Assembly (NCBI GenBank): GCA_050486405.1
Contig: JBJHDF010000014.1
Coordinates: forward strand, 41,103-105,102
Direction of reading: 5' to 3'
Origin: JBJHDF01 sp050486405
GTDB lineage: Bacteria; Pseudomonadota; Gammaproteobacteria; Pseudomonadales; Cellvibrionaceae
Length of the DNA: 64,000 bases
This document shows positions 25,355-33,370 of the stretch, one piece after another (position 1 is the stretch's first letter; the number at the start of each line of letters is the position of its first letter). The notes under the pieces are model-generated. The model saw nothing but the letters and a program-made list of their open reading frames with translations, was not told the DNA's origin and did no database searches. Position numbers and translations under genes: made by a program.

Positions 25355-26206
25355 ATGAAATTCGGTGCCAGCACTTGGCTTTGGACCTCTCCGTTCACCG
25401 GCAATCAGACAGAATTGCTGGAGAAAATCGCCGCCATGGGCTTCGACTTTGTCGAACTGCCCGTGGAAGACCCCAGCCATATTTCCCCGGAAAAGCTGAA
25501 CCCCGTCCTGCGCGATCTGGGCCTGGGGGCGGTGATCTGCACCGCGGTCACCGCCGAGCGGGACCTGAGTGCCGCCGACGGCCAACGGCGTCGCAGCGCC
25601 CTGACCTATTTCGAAGACTGCCTCAAGCTGGCCGAGGCCCTGGGCTCGGACTGCGTACTGGGCCCCATGTATGCCCCGGTGGGCAAGAGCCGGCTGGCCA
25701 CGGAAGCGGAGCGCCAGGCCGAGTGGGAACGTTCGGCCGAGAGCCTGAGCCGCCTGGCCGCCCTGGCCGGTGAACGGGGTCTGCGCCTGGGCCTGGAGCC
25801 CATCAACCGCTTTGAAACCGACATGGTGTGTACCGTGGAGGACGCCCTGCGGATGCTGGCGGACGTCAACAACCCGCACCTGGGCATTGCCCTGGACAGC
25901 TTCCACATGAATATCGAGGAGACCGATTTCCGCCACGCGGTAGAGCAGGCTGGCGAGCGGCTGGTGCATGTACAGGTCTCGGACAGCCATCGCGGAGTGC
26001 CCGGCGAGGGCAACAGCGACTGGACGGGCCTGCGCGACGGACTCCGGGCGGCGGGCTACGACCGGCGCATCGGCATCGAGAGTTTTTCACCCGACGCCTC
26101 CAGCCTGGCGGCGGCGGTGTGCATCTGGCGGCGCTTTGCCGCCACCCAGGACGATTTCGCCCGCAAGGGCCTGGACTTTCTGCGCCACTGGTGGGCGCAA
26201 CCCTGA
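25355..26206 (+). CDS. Sugar isomerase/epimerase (AP endonuclease 2 / D-tagatose-3-epimerase-like TIM barrel)
   Basis: A 283-residue TIM-barrel enzyme. Glu148 (LGLEPINR), Asp181 (ALDSFHMN) and Glu242 (IESF) have the exact spacing of three metal ligands of D-tagatose/D-psicose 3-epimerases. At the fourth ligand position a Gln (VHVQVSD) seems to stand where His is usual, with His205 and His212 close by. The PGEGNSDW motif is also typical. It is the first gene of a forward operon with an oxidoreductase and a ThuA-cytochrome fusion, which suggests work on oxidised (3-keto) sugars. The start at MKFGASTWLW was preferred over an ATG six codons upstream. Confidence 0.75.
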   Translation: MKFGASTWLWTSPFTGNQTELLEKIAAMGFDFVELPVEDPSHISPEKLNPVLRDLGLGAVICTAVTAERDLSAADGQRRRSALTYFEDCLKLAEALGSDCVLGPMYAPVGKSRLATEAERQAEWERSAESLSRLAALAGERGLRLGLEPINRFETDMVCTVEDALRMLADVNNPHLGIALDSFHMNIEETDFRHAVEQAGERLVHVQVSDSHRGVPGEGNSDWTGLRDGLRAAGYDRRIGIESFSPDASSLAAAVCIWRRFAATQDDFARKGLDFLRHWWAQP

Positions 26207-26250
26207 ACCCTACTATATAACGGCCCACTACCAAATTGGGAGGCTACACA

Positions 26251-27378
26251 ATGAGTACTCTGAAAATCGGACTGGTCGGACTTGGCTTTGGCGCGGAGTT
26301 CATCCCCATCTATCAGGCGCACCCGCAGGCCGAGGTGACGGCACTGTGCCAGCGCGACCCGGCCAAGCTGAACGCCACGGCAGAGAAGTTTGGCATCAAG
26401 CAGGGGCTTTACACCTCCTACGAGGACATGCTGGCCGACCCCAATGTGGACGCCATTCACATCAACACCCCCATCGCCGACCACGCGCGGCACAGCATCA
26501 TGGCACTCGAGGCGGGCAAGCATGTGGCCTGCACCGTACCCATGGCCACCAGCGTGGAGGACTGCCAGCGGATTGTCGAGGCCTCCCGCGCCAGTGGCAA
26601 GGTGTACATGATGATGGAAACCGTGGTTTACAGCCGCGAGTTTCTGTTCGTAAAAGAGCTGTACGAGAAAGGCGAACTGGGCAAGATCCAGTTCCTGCAG
26701 GCGAGCCACCAGCAGGATATGGACGGCTGGCCCAGTTACTGGGAAGGCATGCCGCCCATGCACTACGCCACCCACTGCGTGGGACCGGTGCTGGGCCTGG
26801 AGCGCAAGCTGGCCAGTCAGGTACAGTGCATCGGCTCCGGCCGCATCCGCGAGGAGTTTATCGGCATCTACGGTTCGCCCTTCGCCATCGAGTCCTGCCA
26901 TATCCAGATGCAGGATTCCGACGTGGGCGCACGCATCTACCGCTCGCTGTACGACACCGCGCGCCAGTATCGCGAAAGCTTTGATGCCTACGGTTCCAAG
27001 AAGTCCTACGAGTGGCCCTTGATCGAGGGCGAGGATCCCGTAATCCACACCCGCGGCAAGCCGGAGCCGGAAGTGCCCGAGCGCGTCAAGGTACCGGATT
27101 ACGCCCACCTGCTGCCGGAAGAGATCCGTCACTTTACCGGGCGCGGCGTCTACGACAAGGACAACGAGCACCTGAGCTTTACCCAGGGCGGCGGTCACGG
27201 CGGTTCGCACCCGCACCTGGCGCACAATTTCATTCGCGCCGTGCTGGAGGGCTACAATGCCTATCCCAACGTGGTGGAATCAGCCAATATCACCTGTGTG
27301 GGCATTCTCGCCCACGAGTCCGCCCTGGCAGGTGGAAAAGTAATGGCCATGCCGGAGTTCACCCTGAAAAACGACTGA
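26251..27378 (+). CDS. Gfo/Idh/MocA-family oxidoreductase
   Basis: A 375-residue protein with the NAD(P) Rossmann motif GLVGLGFGAEFIPIY and the C-terminal Gfo/Idh domain (MPPMHYATHCVGPVLGL; GGGHGGSHPHLAHNFIRAVLEG). The usual EKP motif after GKHV reads CTVP, so the Lys that normally assists hydride transfer appears to be missing. It may be a sugar dehydrogenase or glycoside-processing enzyme with altered chemistry. GGGAGG stands before the ATG at 26251; an in-frame TTG at 26236 is rejected. It lies 44 bases after the epimerase in the same operon. Confidence 0.78.
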   Translation: MSTLKIGLVGLGFGAEFIPIYQAHPQAEVTALCQRDPAKLNATAEKFGIKQGLYTSYEDMLADPNVDAIHINTPIADHARHSIMALEAGKHVACTVPMATSVEDCQRIVEASRASGKVYMMMETVVYSREFLFVKELYEKGELGKIQFLQASHQQDMDGWPSYWEGMPPMHYATHCVGPVLGLERKLASQVQCIGSGRIREEFIGIYGSPFAIESCHIQMQDSDVGARIYRSLYDTARQYRESFDAYGSKKSYEWPLIEGEDPVIHTRGKPEPEVPERVKVPDYAHLLPEEIRHFTGRGVYDKDNEHLSFTQGGGHGGSHPHLAHNFIRAVLEGYNAYPNVVESANITCVGILAHESALAGGKVMAMPEFTLKND

Positions 27379-27411
27379 CCGTCCTGCAGTGCTTACAAGA
27401 GCGACAATATT

Positions 27412-30400
27412 ATGAACACACGCAAACACACATGGGCCGCCCGGCGGCCCTGGCTGAGCGCTGTCGCGCTGGCCGGGCTGGGGTTACTGCTGTCGGCCTG
27501 CTCCGGACCCGAGTCCGACAGTGCCGCGACCACCACGGCAACGGCACCCGCCAGGACCATCGCCATCAGGTCCGCTGACGATCACGACGGCGTTATCCGC
27601 CTGCTGTTTATCGGTCACGGCCACCGTCAGGGCGCCGGCTATCACTTTTCCTACAGTAATGCCTCACTGTTCAGCCAGGCGCTGGGCCGCGAAAAGATCT
27701 TTATGGAGTACGAAGAGGATCTCGAACGCCTGACGGAAGAGGAACTGGCCAATTTCGACGCGGTGATGATGTACGCCAACTACAACGAGCTGGACGAAGC
27801 GCTGCTGGAAAGCTACGTGGAAAGCGGCGGCGCCTTTATCCCCGTACACAGCGCCAGCGCCTGTTTCGGGTGTTCCAGTACCTACGTCAAGCTGGTGGGT
27901 GCGCGCTTCGAAAGTCACGGCGACGGCTATTTTACCGCCACCATCGCGCCGGGGCAGGAAAACCACCCCGTCATGGACGGCTTCGAGGTTTTCGAAACCT
28001 GGGACGAAACCTACATTCACGCCGACCACAACGAAGAGGGCCGCACGGTACTCATGTACCGCGAGGACGAACCCTGGACCTGGGTACGCGAGCAGGGCAA
28101 GGGTCGGGTGTTCTACACCGCCTACGGCCACGACCAGCGCACCTGGAGCCAGCCGGCCTTTCACGACCTGCTGGTTCGCGGCGTCCTGTGGGCCGTGGGT
28201 GACGCCAAGCGGAACGCCAACCGCGCCCTGGTGGCGAACCTGCCCGAGCCGGACTACGAAGACCGTGGCACCATTCCCAACTACCGTCGGGTGGATCCAC
28301 CGCCACAATTCCAGCTCCCCCTGAGCGTGGAAGACTCCCTGGCACTGACCATGATCCCCGACGGCTTCGAGTTGCAGTTCTTTGTCGGCGAGCCGGACAT
28401 CGTCAACCCCATGGCCTTTACCTGGGACGAGCAGGGCCGCCTGTTTGTGGTGGAATCCGTGGACTACCCCCACGATCTGAGCCAGGGCAGTGACCGTATC
28501 AGTATGTGCGTGGACACGGACGGCAACGGCCGGGCCAACGGCTGCGAGGTATTCGCCGACGGCCTGAGCATCCCCACCGGCATCATGCCGCTGAACGGCG
28601 GCTTTGTGGTGGCCCACGGACCCGAGTTCCTGTTCCTCAAGGACACCACCGGCGACGGCAAAGCCGACCTGCGCGAAGTGCTCAACCGCGGCTGGGGCAC
28701 CTTCGACACCCACGCCGGCCCCTCCAACCTGAACTACGGCCACGACAACCGCCTGTGGGGCACGGTGGGCTACTCCGCCACGCCGGAAGATGAAGACGGC
28801 CACTCTTTCCAGAACGGCGTTTACCGCATGAACCTGGACGGCACCAATATCCAGCCGGTGGGTCAGTTCAACAACAACACCTGGGGCATGGCATTCAGCG
28901 AAGACTTCGAAGTGTTCGGCTCCACCGCCAACGGCGCTCCCGTCTGGCATATGCCCCTGTGGCGCAACTACGTCTACGGCCGCCACGATGAGGTGGCGCC
29001 GGGGCTGACGTCGCGCATCGACGATTTCGCGCACATCTTCCCCTCTACCTACAACTTCCTGCAGGTGGACTACCACGGTCAGTACACCGCCGGTTCCGGG
29101 CTTACCCTGTACACCGCGCGGACTTTCCCCGAGCGGTTCTGGAACAGCGGCGCCTTTATGGGCGAACCCACTGCGCACCTGATGGGCCAGTTCTTTATCG
29201 AGCGCAAGCCCGAGGGCGTCGAATACGTGGCCCAAAACCGTGGCTCCATTCTGAGCAGCACCGACGAGTGGCTCTCGCCCGTGCATATGGAAGTGGGCCC
29301 GGACGGACACATCTGGATAGCCGACTGGTACAACTTCATCATCCAGCACAACCCCATTCCCACCGAGGAATCGGCCGGCTTCGCCGCCGAAGCGGGCAGA
29401 GGCAACGCTCATGTCAATCCGTTGCGCGATAGCACTCTGGGCCGCATCTACCGCCTGGTCGCCAAGGATGCACCCGCGTATCAGCCGCTGGACCTGAGCG
29501 AGGCCGACACCCGGACTCTGGTGAACACCCTCTCCCACGACAACATGTTCTGGCGCCTGACTGCCCAGCGCCTGCTGGTCACCGAAGAGCGCAGCGACGC
29601 CGCACCGGCACTGCGGGCGATTCTCACCGGCACACCCCGTCAGGACAGCCTGGGGCTGGACGTGGCCTCCATCCACGCCATTTGGGCGCTGCAGGGACTT
29701 GGCCTGTTCAGTGCCGACAACGAGGACTCCGCCGAGGCCGTGCGCCAGGCTCTGCGGCACCCCTCGGACGCGACCCGCAAAAACGCCGTCCAGGCACTGG
29801 TCGACAACGGCCAGCCCGCCGATCTGGCCCTGGCCGCCGGGTTTGTGGAAGACAGTGATCCACGCACTCGTCTCTGGGCCACCCTGGCGTTAGCCGGTCA
29901 GGCACCCGACGCGGCAGTGGGTGAGCAACTGTTGCGCCTGCGCAGTGTGCTGCCCGTTGACCAATGGAGCGCGCAGGCATTCAGCCTGGCCGCCCTGACC
30001 CACGATGCCGGCTACTGGCAGGCGCTCAACAACGCTGAGTTGACCACCGGGGGCAAGCTGCAGGAACACTTTGCCAGCCTGGAGCAGACTCCCGAGTATC
30101 TGGTCAGCAAGCGCTTTCTGTCTGCCGAGGAAGGTGACTTGAGCCAGGCCCTGGAGGGGCTGGCCAACCTGCCCGCCGAGCGACTGGGCCTGATGAGCGC
30201 ACCCGCGCTGGATATCTGGCGCGAGCGCGCCGCTGAGCCCAGCGAGGCCGAACTGAGCGCCTTCCAGGCTTTGGTAGACCGCGTCGACAGCGAATCCCAG
30301 ATGGCGCTCAAGCTGCGTTCACCGGGGCTGGAGCTGACTTTCGGCAAGGTCGAGGAGGAGGCCTACGCCGAATACCATGCCCAGCATGTCTTCGAACCCC

Positions 30401-30993
30401 ACGTCTGGGGCTGGGGCGTCGCCGTGCCCGATGGCCGGGACATCTACCGCCTGCACTGCGCCGGCTGCCACGGCGGCGACGCCAGCGGCGACCGGGGCCA
30501 GGCGGCACCGCCACTGGCCGGCATGGAAAACTGGTACGTACAGACCCAGTTGCAGAAGTTCTACGCCGGTGTGCGCGGCACCCACTTCCGGGACCCGGAC
30601 GGCATCTCCATGCGTGCCGCCATGGGCTTTCTCGATGCGGAGCCCGAGCCCAATCGGCCCATCTCTCACCTGGGTCACTATCTGTCCAGTCTGGAGCGTA
30701 TTCCGCAGCCGGCCACGGTGGAAGGAAATGCCGAGCGCGGCAGACAGCACTACGCCACCTGCGTCGCCTGCCACGGCGCCCAGGGCCAGGGCAACCGGGA
30801 CCTGGAAGCCCCGGCACTGGCCGGCCAGGCGGACTGGTACCTGCTGACGCAGCTGAGAAACTACCGCTCCGGCGCCCGCGGCGGCGACCCCCGCGACCCC
30901 CGTGGCCAGGAAATGGCCGTCTTCGCCAACTTACTGCCCGACGACCAGGCGTTGCGGGATCTGGTGGTATATATCCGGGAAATGGGCGAGTAA
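27412..30993 (+). CDS. ThuA / sorbosone-dehydrogenase-like beta-propeller / HEAT / di-cytochrome c lipoprotein
   Basis: A 1193-residue secreted lipoprotein with lipobox LLSAC (Cys30). Residues about 60-265 are a ThuA-like (trehalose utilisation, glutamine-amidotransferase-like fold) domain. Residues about 315-690 are a membrane-bound dehydrogenase beta-propeller (TMIPDGFELQFFVGEPDIVNPMAFTWDEQGRLFVVES; MEVGPDGHIWIADWYN) like sorbosone/glucose dehydrogenases. About 695-885 are HEAT-like helices. Two cytochrome c domains follow, with CAGCH at 1016-1020 and CVACH at 1117-1121. The layout recalls PVC-type heme-binding CxxCH proteins of Planctomycetes. It probably oxidises sugars in the periplasm and passes electrons to its own hemes. 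Confidence 0.82.
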   Translation: MNTRKHTWAARRPWLSAVALAGLGLLLSACSGPESDSAATTTATAPARTIAIRSADDHDGVIRLLFIGHGHRQGAGYHFSYSNASLFSQALGREKIFMEYEEDLERLTEEELANFDAVMMYANYNELDEALLESYVESGGAFIPVHSASACFGCSSTYVKLVGARFESHGDGYFTATIAPGQENHPVMDGFEVFETWDETYIHADHNEEGRTVLMYREDEPWTWVREQGKGRVFYTAYGHDQRTWSQPAFHDLLVRGVLWAVGDAKRNANRALVANLPEPDYEDRGTIPNYRRVDPPPQFQLPLSVEDSLALTMIPDGFELQFFVGEPDIVNPMAFTWDEQGRLFVVESVDYPHDLSQGSDRISMCVDTDGNGRANGCEVFADGLSIPTGIMPLNGGFVVAHGPEFLFLKDTTGDGKADLREVLNRGWGTFDTHAGPSNLNYGHDNRLWGTVGYSATPEDEDGHSFQNGVYRMNLDGTNIQPVGQFNNNTWGMAFSEDFEVFGSTANGAPVWHMPLWRNYVYGRHDEVAPGLTSRIDDFAHIFPSTYNFLQVDYHGQYTAGSGLTLYTARTFPERFWNSGAFMGEPTAHLMGQFFIERKPEGVEYVAQNRGSILSSTDEWLSPVHMEVGPDGHIWIADWYNFIIQHNPIPTEESAGFAAEAGRGNAHVNPLRDSTLGRIYRLVAKDAPAYQPLDLSEADTRTLVNTLSHDNMFWRLTAQRLLVTEERSDAAPALRAILTGTPRQDSLGLDVASIHAIWALQGLGLFSADNEDSAEAVRQALRHPSDATRKNAVQALVDNGQPADLALAAGFVEDSDPRTRLWATLALAGQAPDAAVGEQLLRLRSVLPVDQWSAQAFSLAALTHDAGYWQALNNAELTTGGKLQEHFASLEQTPEYLVSKRFLSAEEGDLSQALEGLANLPAERLGLMSAPALDIWRERAAEPSEAELSAFQALVDRVDSESQMALKLRSPGLELTFGKVEEEAYAEYHAQHVFEPHVWGWGVAVPDGRDIYRLHCAGCHGGDASGDRGQAAPPLAGMENWYVQTQLQKFYAGVRGTHFRDPDGISMRAAMGFLDAEPEPNRPISHLGHYLSSLERIPQPATVEGNAERGRQHYATCVACHGAQGQGNRDLEAPALAGQADWYLLTQLRNYRSGARGGDPRDPRGQEMAVFANLLPDDQALRDLVVYIREMGE

Positions 30994-31005
30994 GTCAGGG
31001 AAAGC

Positions 31006-31042
31006 TCGAAAAAAAGGCGCTGCATTGCAGCGCCTTTTTTTT
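31006..31042. terminator. Bidirectional terminator
   Basis: A stem GGCGCTGCA / TGCAGCGCC is flanked by A7 on the left and T8 on the right, so it can end the ThuA-cytochrome operon (forward) and the ArsR pair (reverse). The same stem, with one base changed, recurs after tRNA-Leu and in its tandem repeats. Confidence 0.9.
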
Positions 31043-31053
31043 CGAAGGGAGCG

Positions 31054-31368
31054 TCAGTCCGCCAGTAAATCCCCCAATCGATCCAGCCGTCTCTCCCACA
31101 GTGAGCGGCGCTCGTTGATCCATTGCTCGGCCATGGACAGAGCCCGGGGCTCCACCCGGCAGGTGCGTACCCGACCGAGTTTTTCGGTTGTGACCAGACC
31201 GCTGGTTTCCAGAATCTTCAAGTGCTGCACCACCGCCGCCAGACTGATTCCCAAGGGTTCGGCCAGGCGGGAAGCGGAGCGGGGGGACTCGCTGAGCTGC
31301 TCCAGTATCGCCCGTCGATTGCCGTCCGCCAGGGCATGGAAGATGGCATCAATATTAAGACTGCTCAT
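31054..31368 (-). CDS. ArsR-family transcriptional repressor
   Basis: A 104-residue winged-helix protein: FHALADGNRRAILEQLSESPRSASRLAEPLGISLAAVVQHLKILETSGLVTTEKLGRVRTCRVEPRAL is a full ArsR/SmtB-like HTH with recognition helix SLAAVVQHLKILE. No metal-binding Cys cluster is present. The RTCRVEPRALSMAEQWI pattern is typical of ArsR regulators paired with SRPBCC genes. The ATG at 31368 overlaps the end of the SRPBCC gene by 14 bases. Confidence 0.88.
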   Translation of the reverse strand: MSSLNIDAIFHALADGNRRAILEQLSESPRSASRLAEPLGISLAAVVQHLKILETSGLVTTEKLGRVRTCRVEPRALSMAEQWINERRSLWERRLDRLGDLLAD

Positions 31369-31855
31369 CGGCCAGCTCCCGGGCCAGTTGTTCCAGCAAC
31401 GAGCGGCAACCCTGCTCTCGCAGCTTCGGCCCGTCGGCGTTTTCGAAAAAGGCGGCCTGCTCGGTGTATACCAGCCGAGTGCCCTGCTTGGTCGGCAGCA
31501 GCTCAACCGTGGTCTGAGACGCGGAGAAGCACTGGTCACCAAAGGACATGGTGTAGACAAACAGGATGCGCTGGTTGGGTACTATATTCTGGTAGCGGGT
31601 TTCGTTATTGATGGGCGTACCGGCCTCCAGGGGCGTGTTTTCGCCCATGCGAAACTTACCGTATTCCCGACCGCCTTCGCGGAAGTCCAGGCCGTAGTCG
31701 TCGACGATAAACCCCTCCCCTTCGGCAAACCAGCGGCGCTTTTTGGCCGGGTCGGCAAAGGCATCGAAGACCTTTTCCGGGGAAGCCGGGTATTCGCGCT
31801 CGATCACGAAAGTGCTGTGGGTGACGGTGGATGTGTTTTGGGTGGATTGGGACAT
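31355..31855 (-). CDS. SRPBCC/AHSA1-like domain protein
   Basis: A 166-residue START-like (activator of Hsp90 ATPase homologue) protein: FVIEREYPASPEKVFDAFADPAKKRRWF at the N-terminus, RYQNIVPNQRILFVYTM and a C-terminal EQAAFFENADGPKLREQGCRSLLEQLARELAD. Such proteins bind small hydrophobic ligands and are commonly encoded with an ArsR regulator, here downstream. An AGGAGG site stands four bases before the ATG. The upstream palindromes suggest autoregulation of the pair. Confidence 0.85.
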   Translation of the reverse strand: MSQSTQNTSTVTHSTFVIEREYPASPEKVFDAFADPAKKRRWFAEGEGFIVDDYGLDFREGGREYGKFRMGENTPLEAGTPINNETRYQNIVPNQRILFVYTMSFGDQCFSASQTTVELLPTKQGTRLVYTEQAAFFENADGPKLREQGCRSLLEQLARELADEQS

Positions 31856-31881
31856 AAGACCTCCTGCAACCAGACTTTAAG

Positions 31882-31897
31882 TTAAGCATATGCTTAA
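31882..31897. promoter_or_regulatory. Palindromic operator, probably for the ArsR regulator (copy 1)
   Basis: A perfect 16-bp palindrome TTAAGCATATGCTTAA lies 27 bases upstream of the SRPBCC start. Phased with a second similar site at 31922-31937, it fits an ArsR dimer operator; alternating AAGCAT-type half-sites are also seen between the two. Confidence 0.7.
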
Positions 31898-31921
31898 GCA
31901 TTAAGCTGAGACCATTAATTG

Positions 31922-31937
31922 TCAAGCATTTGCTTAA
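31922..31937. promoter_or_regulatory. Palindromic operator, probably for the ArsR regulator (copy 2)
   Basis: TCAAGCATTTGCTTAA is an imperfect version of copy 1; the two start 40 bases apart. Assigning it to the adjacent ArsR gene is inference. Confidence 0.6.
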
Positions 31938-32122
31938 GTTTTATGCTTTCGCGGGACCTGGATCAAGCGGAAGGGGGAGGAGGCCTTGGACAAGCTGCCG
32001 CCGTATCTGCGCCGGATGGCTTGACTACGGCGGCTTACCATTCTGGGGTTGAAAGTAGAACGAGGGGCTACGCATTCTGGCCTGTCCCAGTGGGGCCAGG
32101 CCAGAAATCTTCTCTGGCAGTA
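31938..32122. other. Intergenic region with a 10-bp hairpin
   Basis: No gene is supported. TTCTGGCCTG (32075-32084) pairs perfectly with 32097-32106, with an inner CCC/GGG pair, just downstream of the beta-barrel gene on the reverse strand. There is no U-run, so termination is only possible. A frame reading LDKLPPYLRRMA near 32000-32025 looks like a gene remnant but is too short to name. Confidence 0.4.
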
Positions 32123-32839
32123 TCAGAAGCGAAAGGCTATGCCCGCCTGTACGCCATTGCCCCAATCGTAATCGGTGTATATCAGCTCACCACTGATCGC
32201 TTGGGTAAAGAACATGCGGGATCTTAGCGATATGTCAGAATCTCCATCATGATCACTGTACCCGATACCCACGCTTAATCTCGGCGTGATGAAGTAATCG
32301 GCCAAGGCACCCCAACTGTCGCCAAAATCATCATCTTCCTCATAGTAAGCCTCAACATTCAAGCCATTGCCTGCACCGAATGTGGTGACGTACTTGGCGA
32401 AGAAGTTAATATCGTAGCCGTCATCGGTAATGTAGGTGCTGAACAAGAGTCCATCAAATGGCGTCACACCCACAGAAAAATACCAATCCGTATCGCTTCC
32501 CAAAACAGTATCCGTGCGAACCGCCATGGCTCCCAGATAGAACAGGGTATTGGGAATAAAATAGTCAGCCCGCACAGTGACGGCATCCAGATCTTCATGT
32601 ACTCCGAGCTGGACGCTGCTGGCACGATTCAAAAATGCGGCTTCAGCCAGAGGCAGGCCGCCGGTCCGTACCGGAGCAAAGTAGTAAGTGCCGTGAAGCC
32701 GGTAAGTATCAAATTTGGGCGAGTCGTCAATGTCTATATAGAGGTAGTCAAACCCCACTTCAGCCCTATAGCTGTCAGCATAAGCGCCCACTGACAGCAG
32801 AGCGGCCAGAGCAAAACCCATCGAATATCTTGTTTTCAT
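32123..32839 (-). CDS. Putative outer-membrane beta-barrel protein
   Basis: A 238-residue exported protein of no family I can name. A signal peptide (MKTRYSMGFALAALLSVGAYA) is followed by repeated amphipathic strands (YRAEVGFDYLYIDID, YRLHGTYYFAP, VTVRADYFIPNTLFYLGAMAV, DINFFAKYVTTFGAGNGLNVEAYYEE) and a C-terminus QAGIAFRF ending in Phe. That pattern fits a small porin or putative beta-barrel assembled by BAM. The ATG at 32839 has AGGAAG seven bases upstream. Confidence 0.7.
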   Translation of the reverse strand: MKTRYSMGFALAALLSVGAYADSYRAEVGFDYLYIDIDDSPKFDTYRLHGTYYFAPVRTGGLPLAEAAFLNRASSVQLGVHEDLDAVTVRADYFIPNTLFYLGAMAVRTDTVLGSDTDWYFSVGVTPFDGLLFSTYITDDGYDINFFAKYVTTFGAGNGLNVEAYYEEDDDFGDSWGALADYFITPRLSVGIGYSDHDGDSDISLRSRMFFTQAISGELIYTDYDWGNGVQAGIAFRF

Positions 32840-33040
32840 CCTAAGCTTCCTTTTTTGTATTGTCGTCTGGTACCGCCTGAGCAACTGCCCTGTGGTGCCA
32901 CTCGGGCCACCGCTCTCGAAGGAAACCCCTGAAAAATCATTTGCGCTTACTGCCTCGCCAACATTTTTAGAGGTTCCCCAGGAGCCATGGCCGGGGAGGG
33001 ATTTTACGCAGAAGCCACAAAAGTGTCACGAAACGGACAT
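32840..33040. other. Intergenic region upstream of the beta-barrel gene
   Basis: I see no gene or strong structure here; it should contain the promoter of the beta-barrel gene. It ends at the first terminator-like copy of the tRNA-Leu repeat array. Confidence 0.4.
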
Positions 33041-33065
33041 AAAAAAGGCGCTGTAATGCAGCGCC
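33041..33065 (-). terminator. Terminator-like hairpin, end of tRNA-Leu repeat array
   Basis: On the reverse strand GGCGCTG and its complement flank a short loop and run into six T. It is the third and most diverged copy of the tRNA-Leu terminator and closes the repeat array. Confidence 0.75.
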
Positions 33066-33072
33066 TTCTTCG

Positions 33073-33219
33073 TTAATGGTGCCCACCAATTTGCCCGGAG
33101 CAAATTGGCACAGCGCAGCTGGCCGTAGGCCGAGCCCCATGGATGGGGCGAGTGAACGCCGGACCTCGGTCCGGCCTGGCACACATAAAAAAAGGCGCTG
33201 CGTTGCAGCGCCTTCCTAG
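33073..33219 (-). repeat. tRNA-Leu 3'-end tandem repeat, unit 2 (147 bp)
   Basis: This unit repeats the 13 bases around the tRNA 3' end (TGGGCACCATTAA on the reverse strand) and the tRNA terminator (33187-33212). It also contains further perfect hairpins, such as CCAATTTGC/GCAAATTGG and GCCGGACC/GGTCCGGC. It is nearly identical to the unit at 33220-33366; the spacing between the repeats is exactly 147 bases. Confidence 0.92.
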
Positions 33220-33366
33220 TTAATGGTGCCCACCAATTTGCCCGGAGCAAATTGGCACAGCGTAGCTGGCCGTAGGCCGAGCCCCATGGATGGGGCGAGT
33301 GAACGCCGGACCTCGGTCCGGCCTGGCACACATAAAAAAAGGCGCTGCGTTGCAGCGCCTTCCTAG
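33220..33366 (-). repeat. tRNA-Leu 3'-end tandem repeat, unit 1 (147 bp)
   Basis: This first repeat unit lies directly downstream of tRNA-Leu and includes the terminator at 33334-33359. The arrangement, tRNA followed by tandem copies carrying the tRNA 3' end, resembles the tyrT/rtT repeats of E. coli. Confidence 0.92.
33334..33359 (-). terminator. tRNA-Leu terminator
   Basis: On the reverse strand GGCGCTGC, a three-base loop and GCAGCGCC run into T7. It begins 12 bases after the tRNA CCA end. Confidence 0.9.
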
Positions 33367-33370
33367 TTAA

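Noticed and set aside
27664..29760. Reverse frame of 698 codons inside the ThuA-cytochrome gene
   Set aside because: The forward product has continuous domain matches across this whole interval.
31919..32227. Small forward frame upstream of the beta-barrel 3' end
   Set aside because: It begins within the ArsR operator region, has no ribosome site and overlaps the end of the beta-barrel gene; no family resemblance.
33041..33366. CRISPR array
   Set aside because: The repeats are 147 bp long and contiguous, without unique spacers, and they include a tRNA end and terminator.
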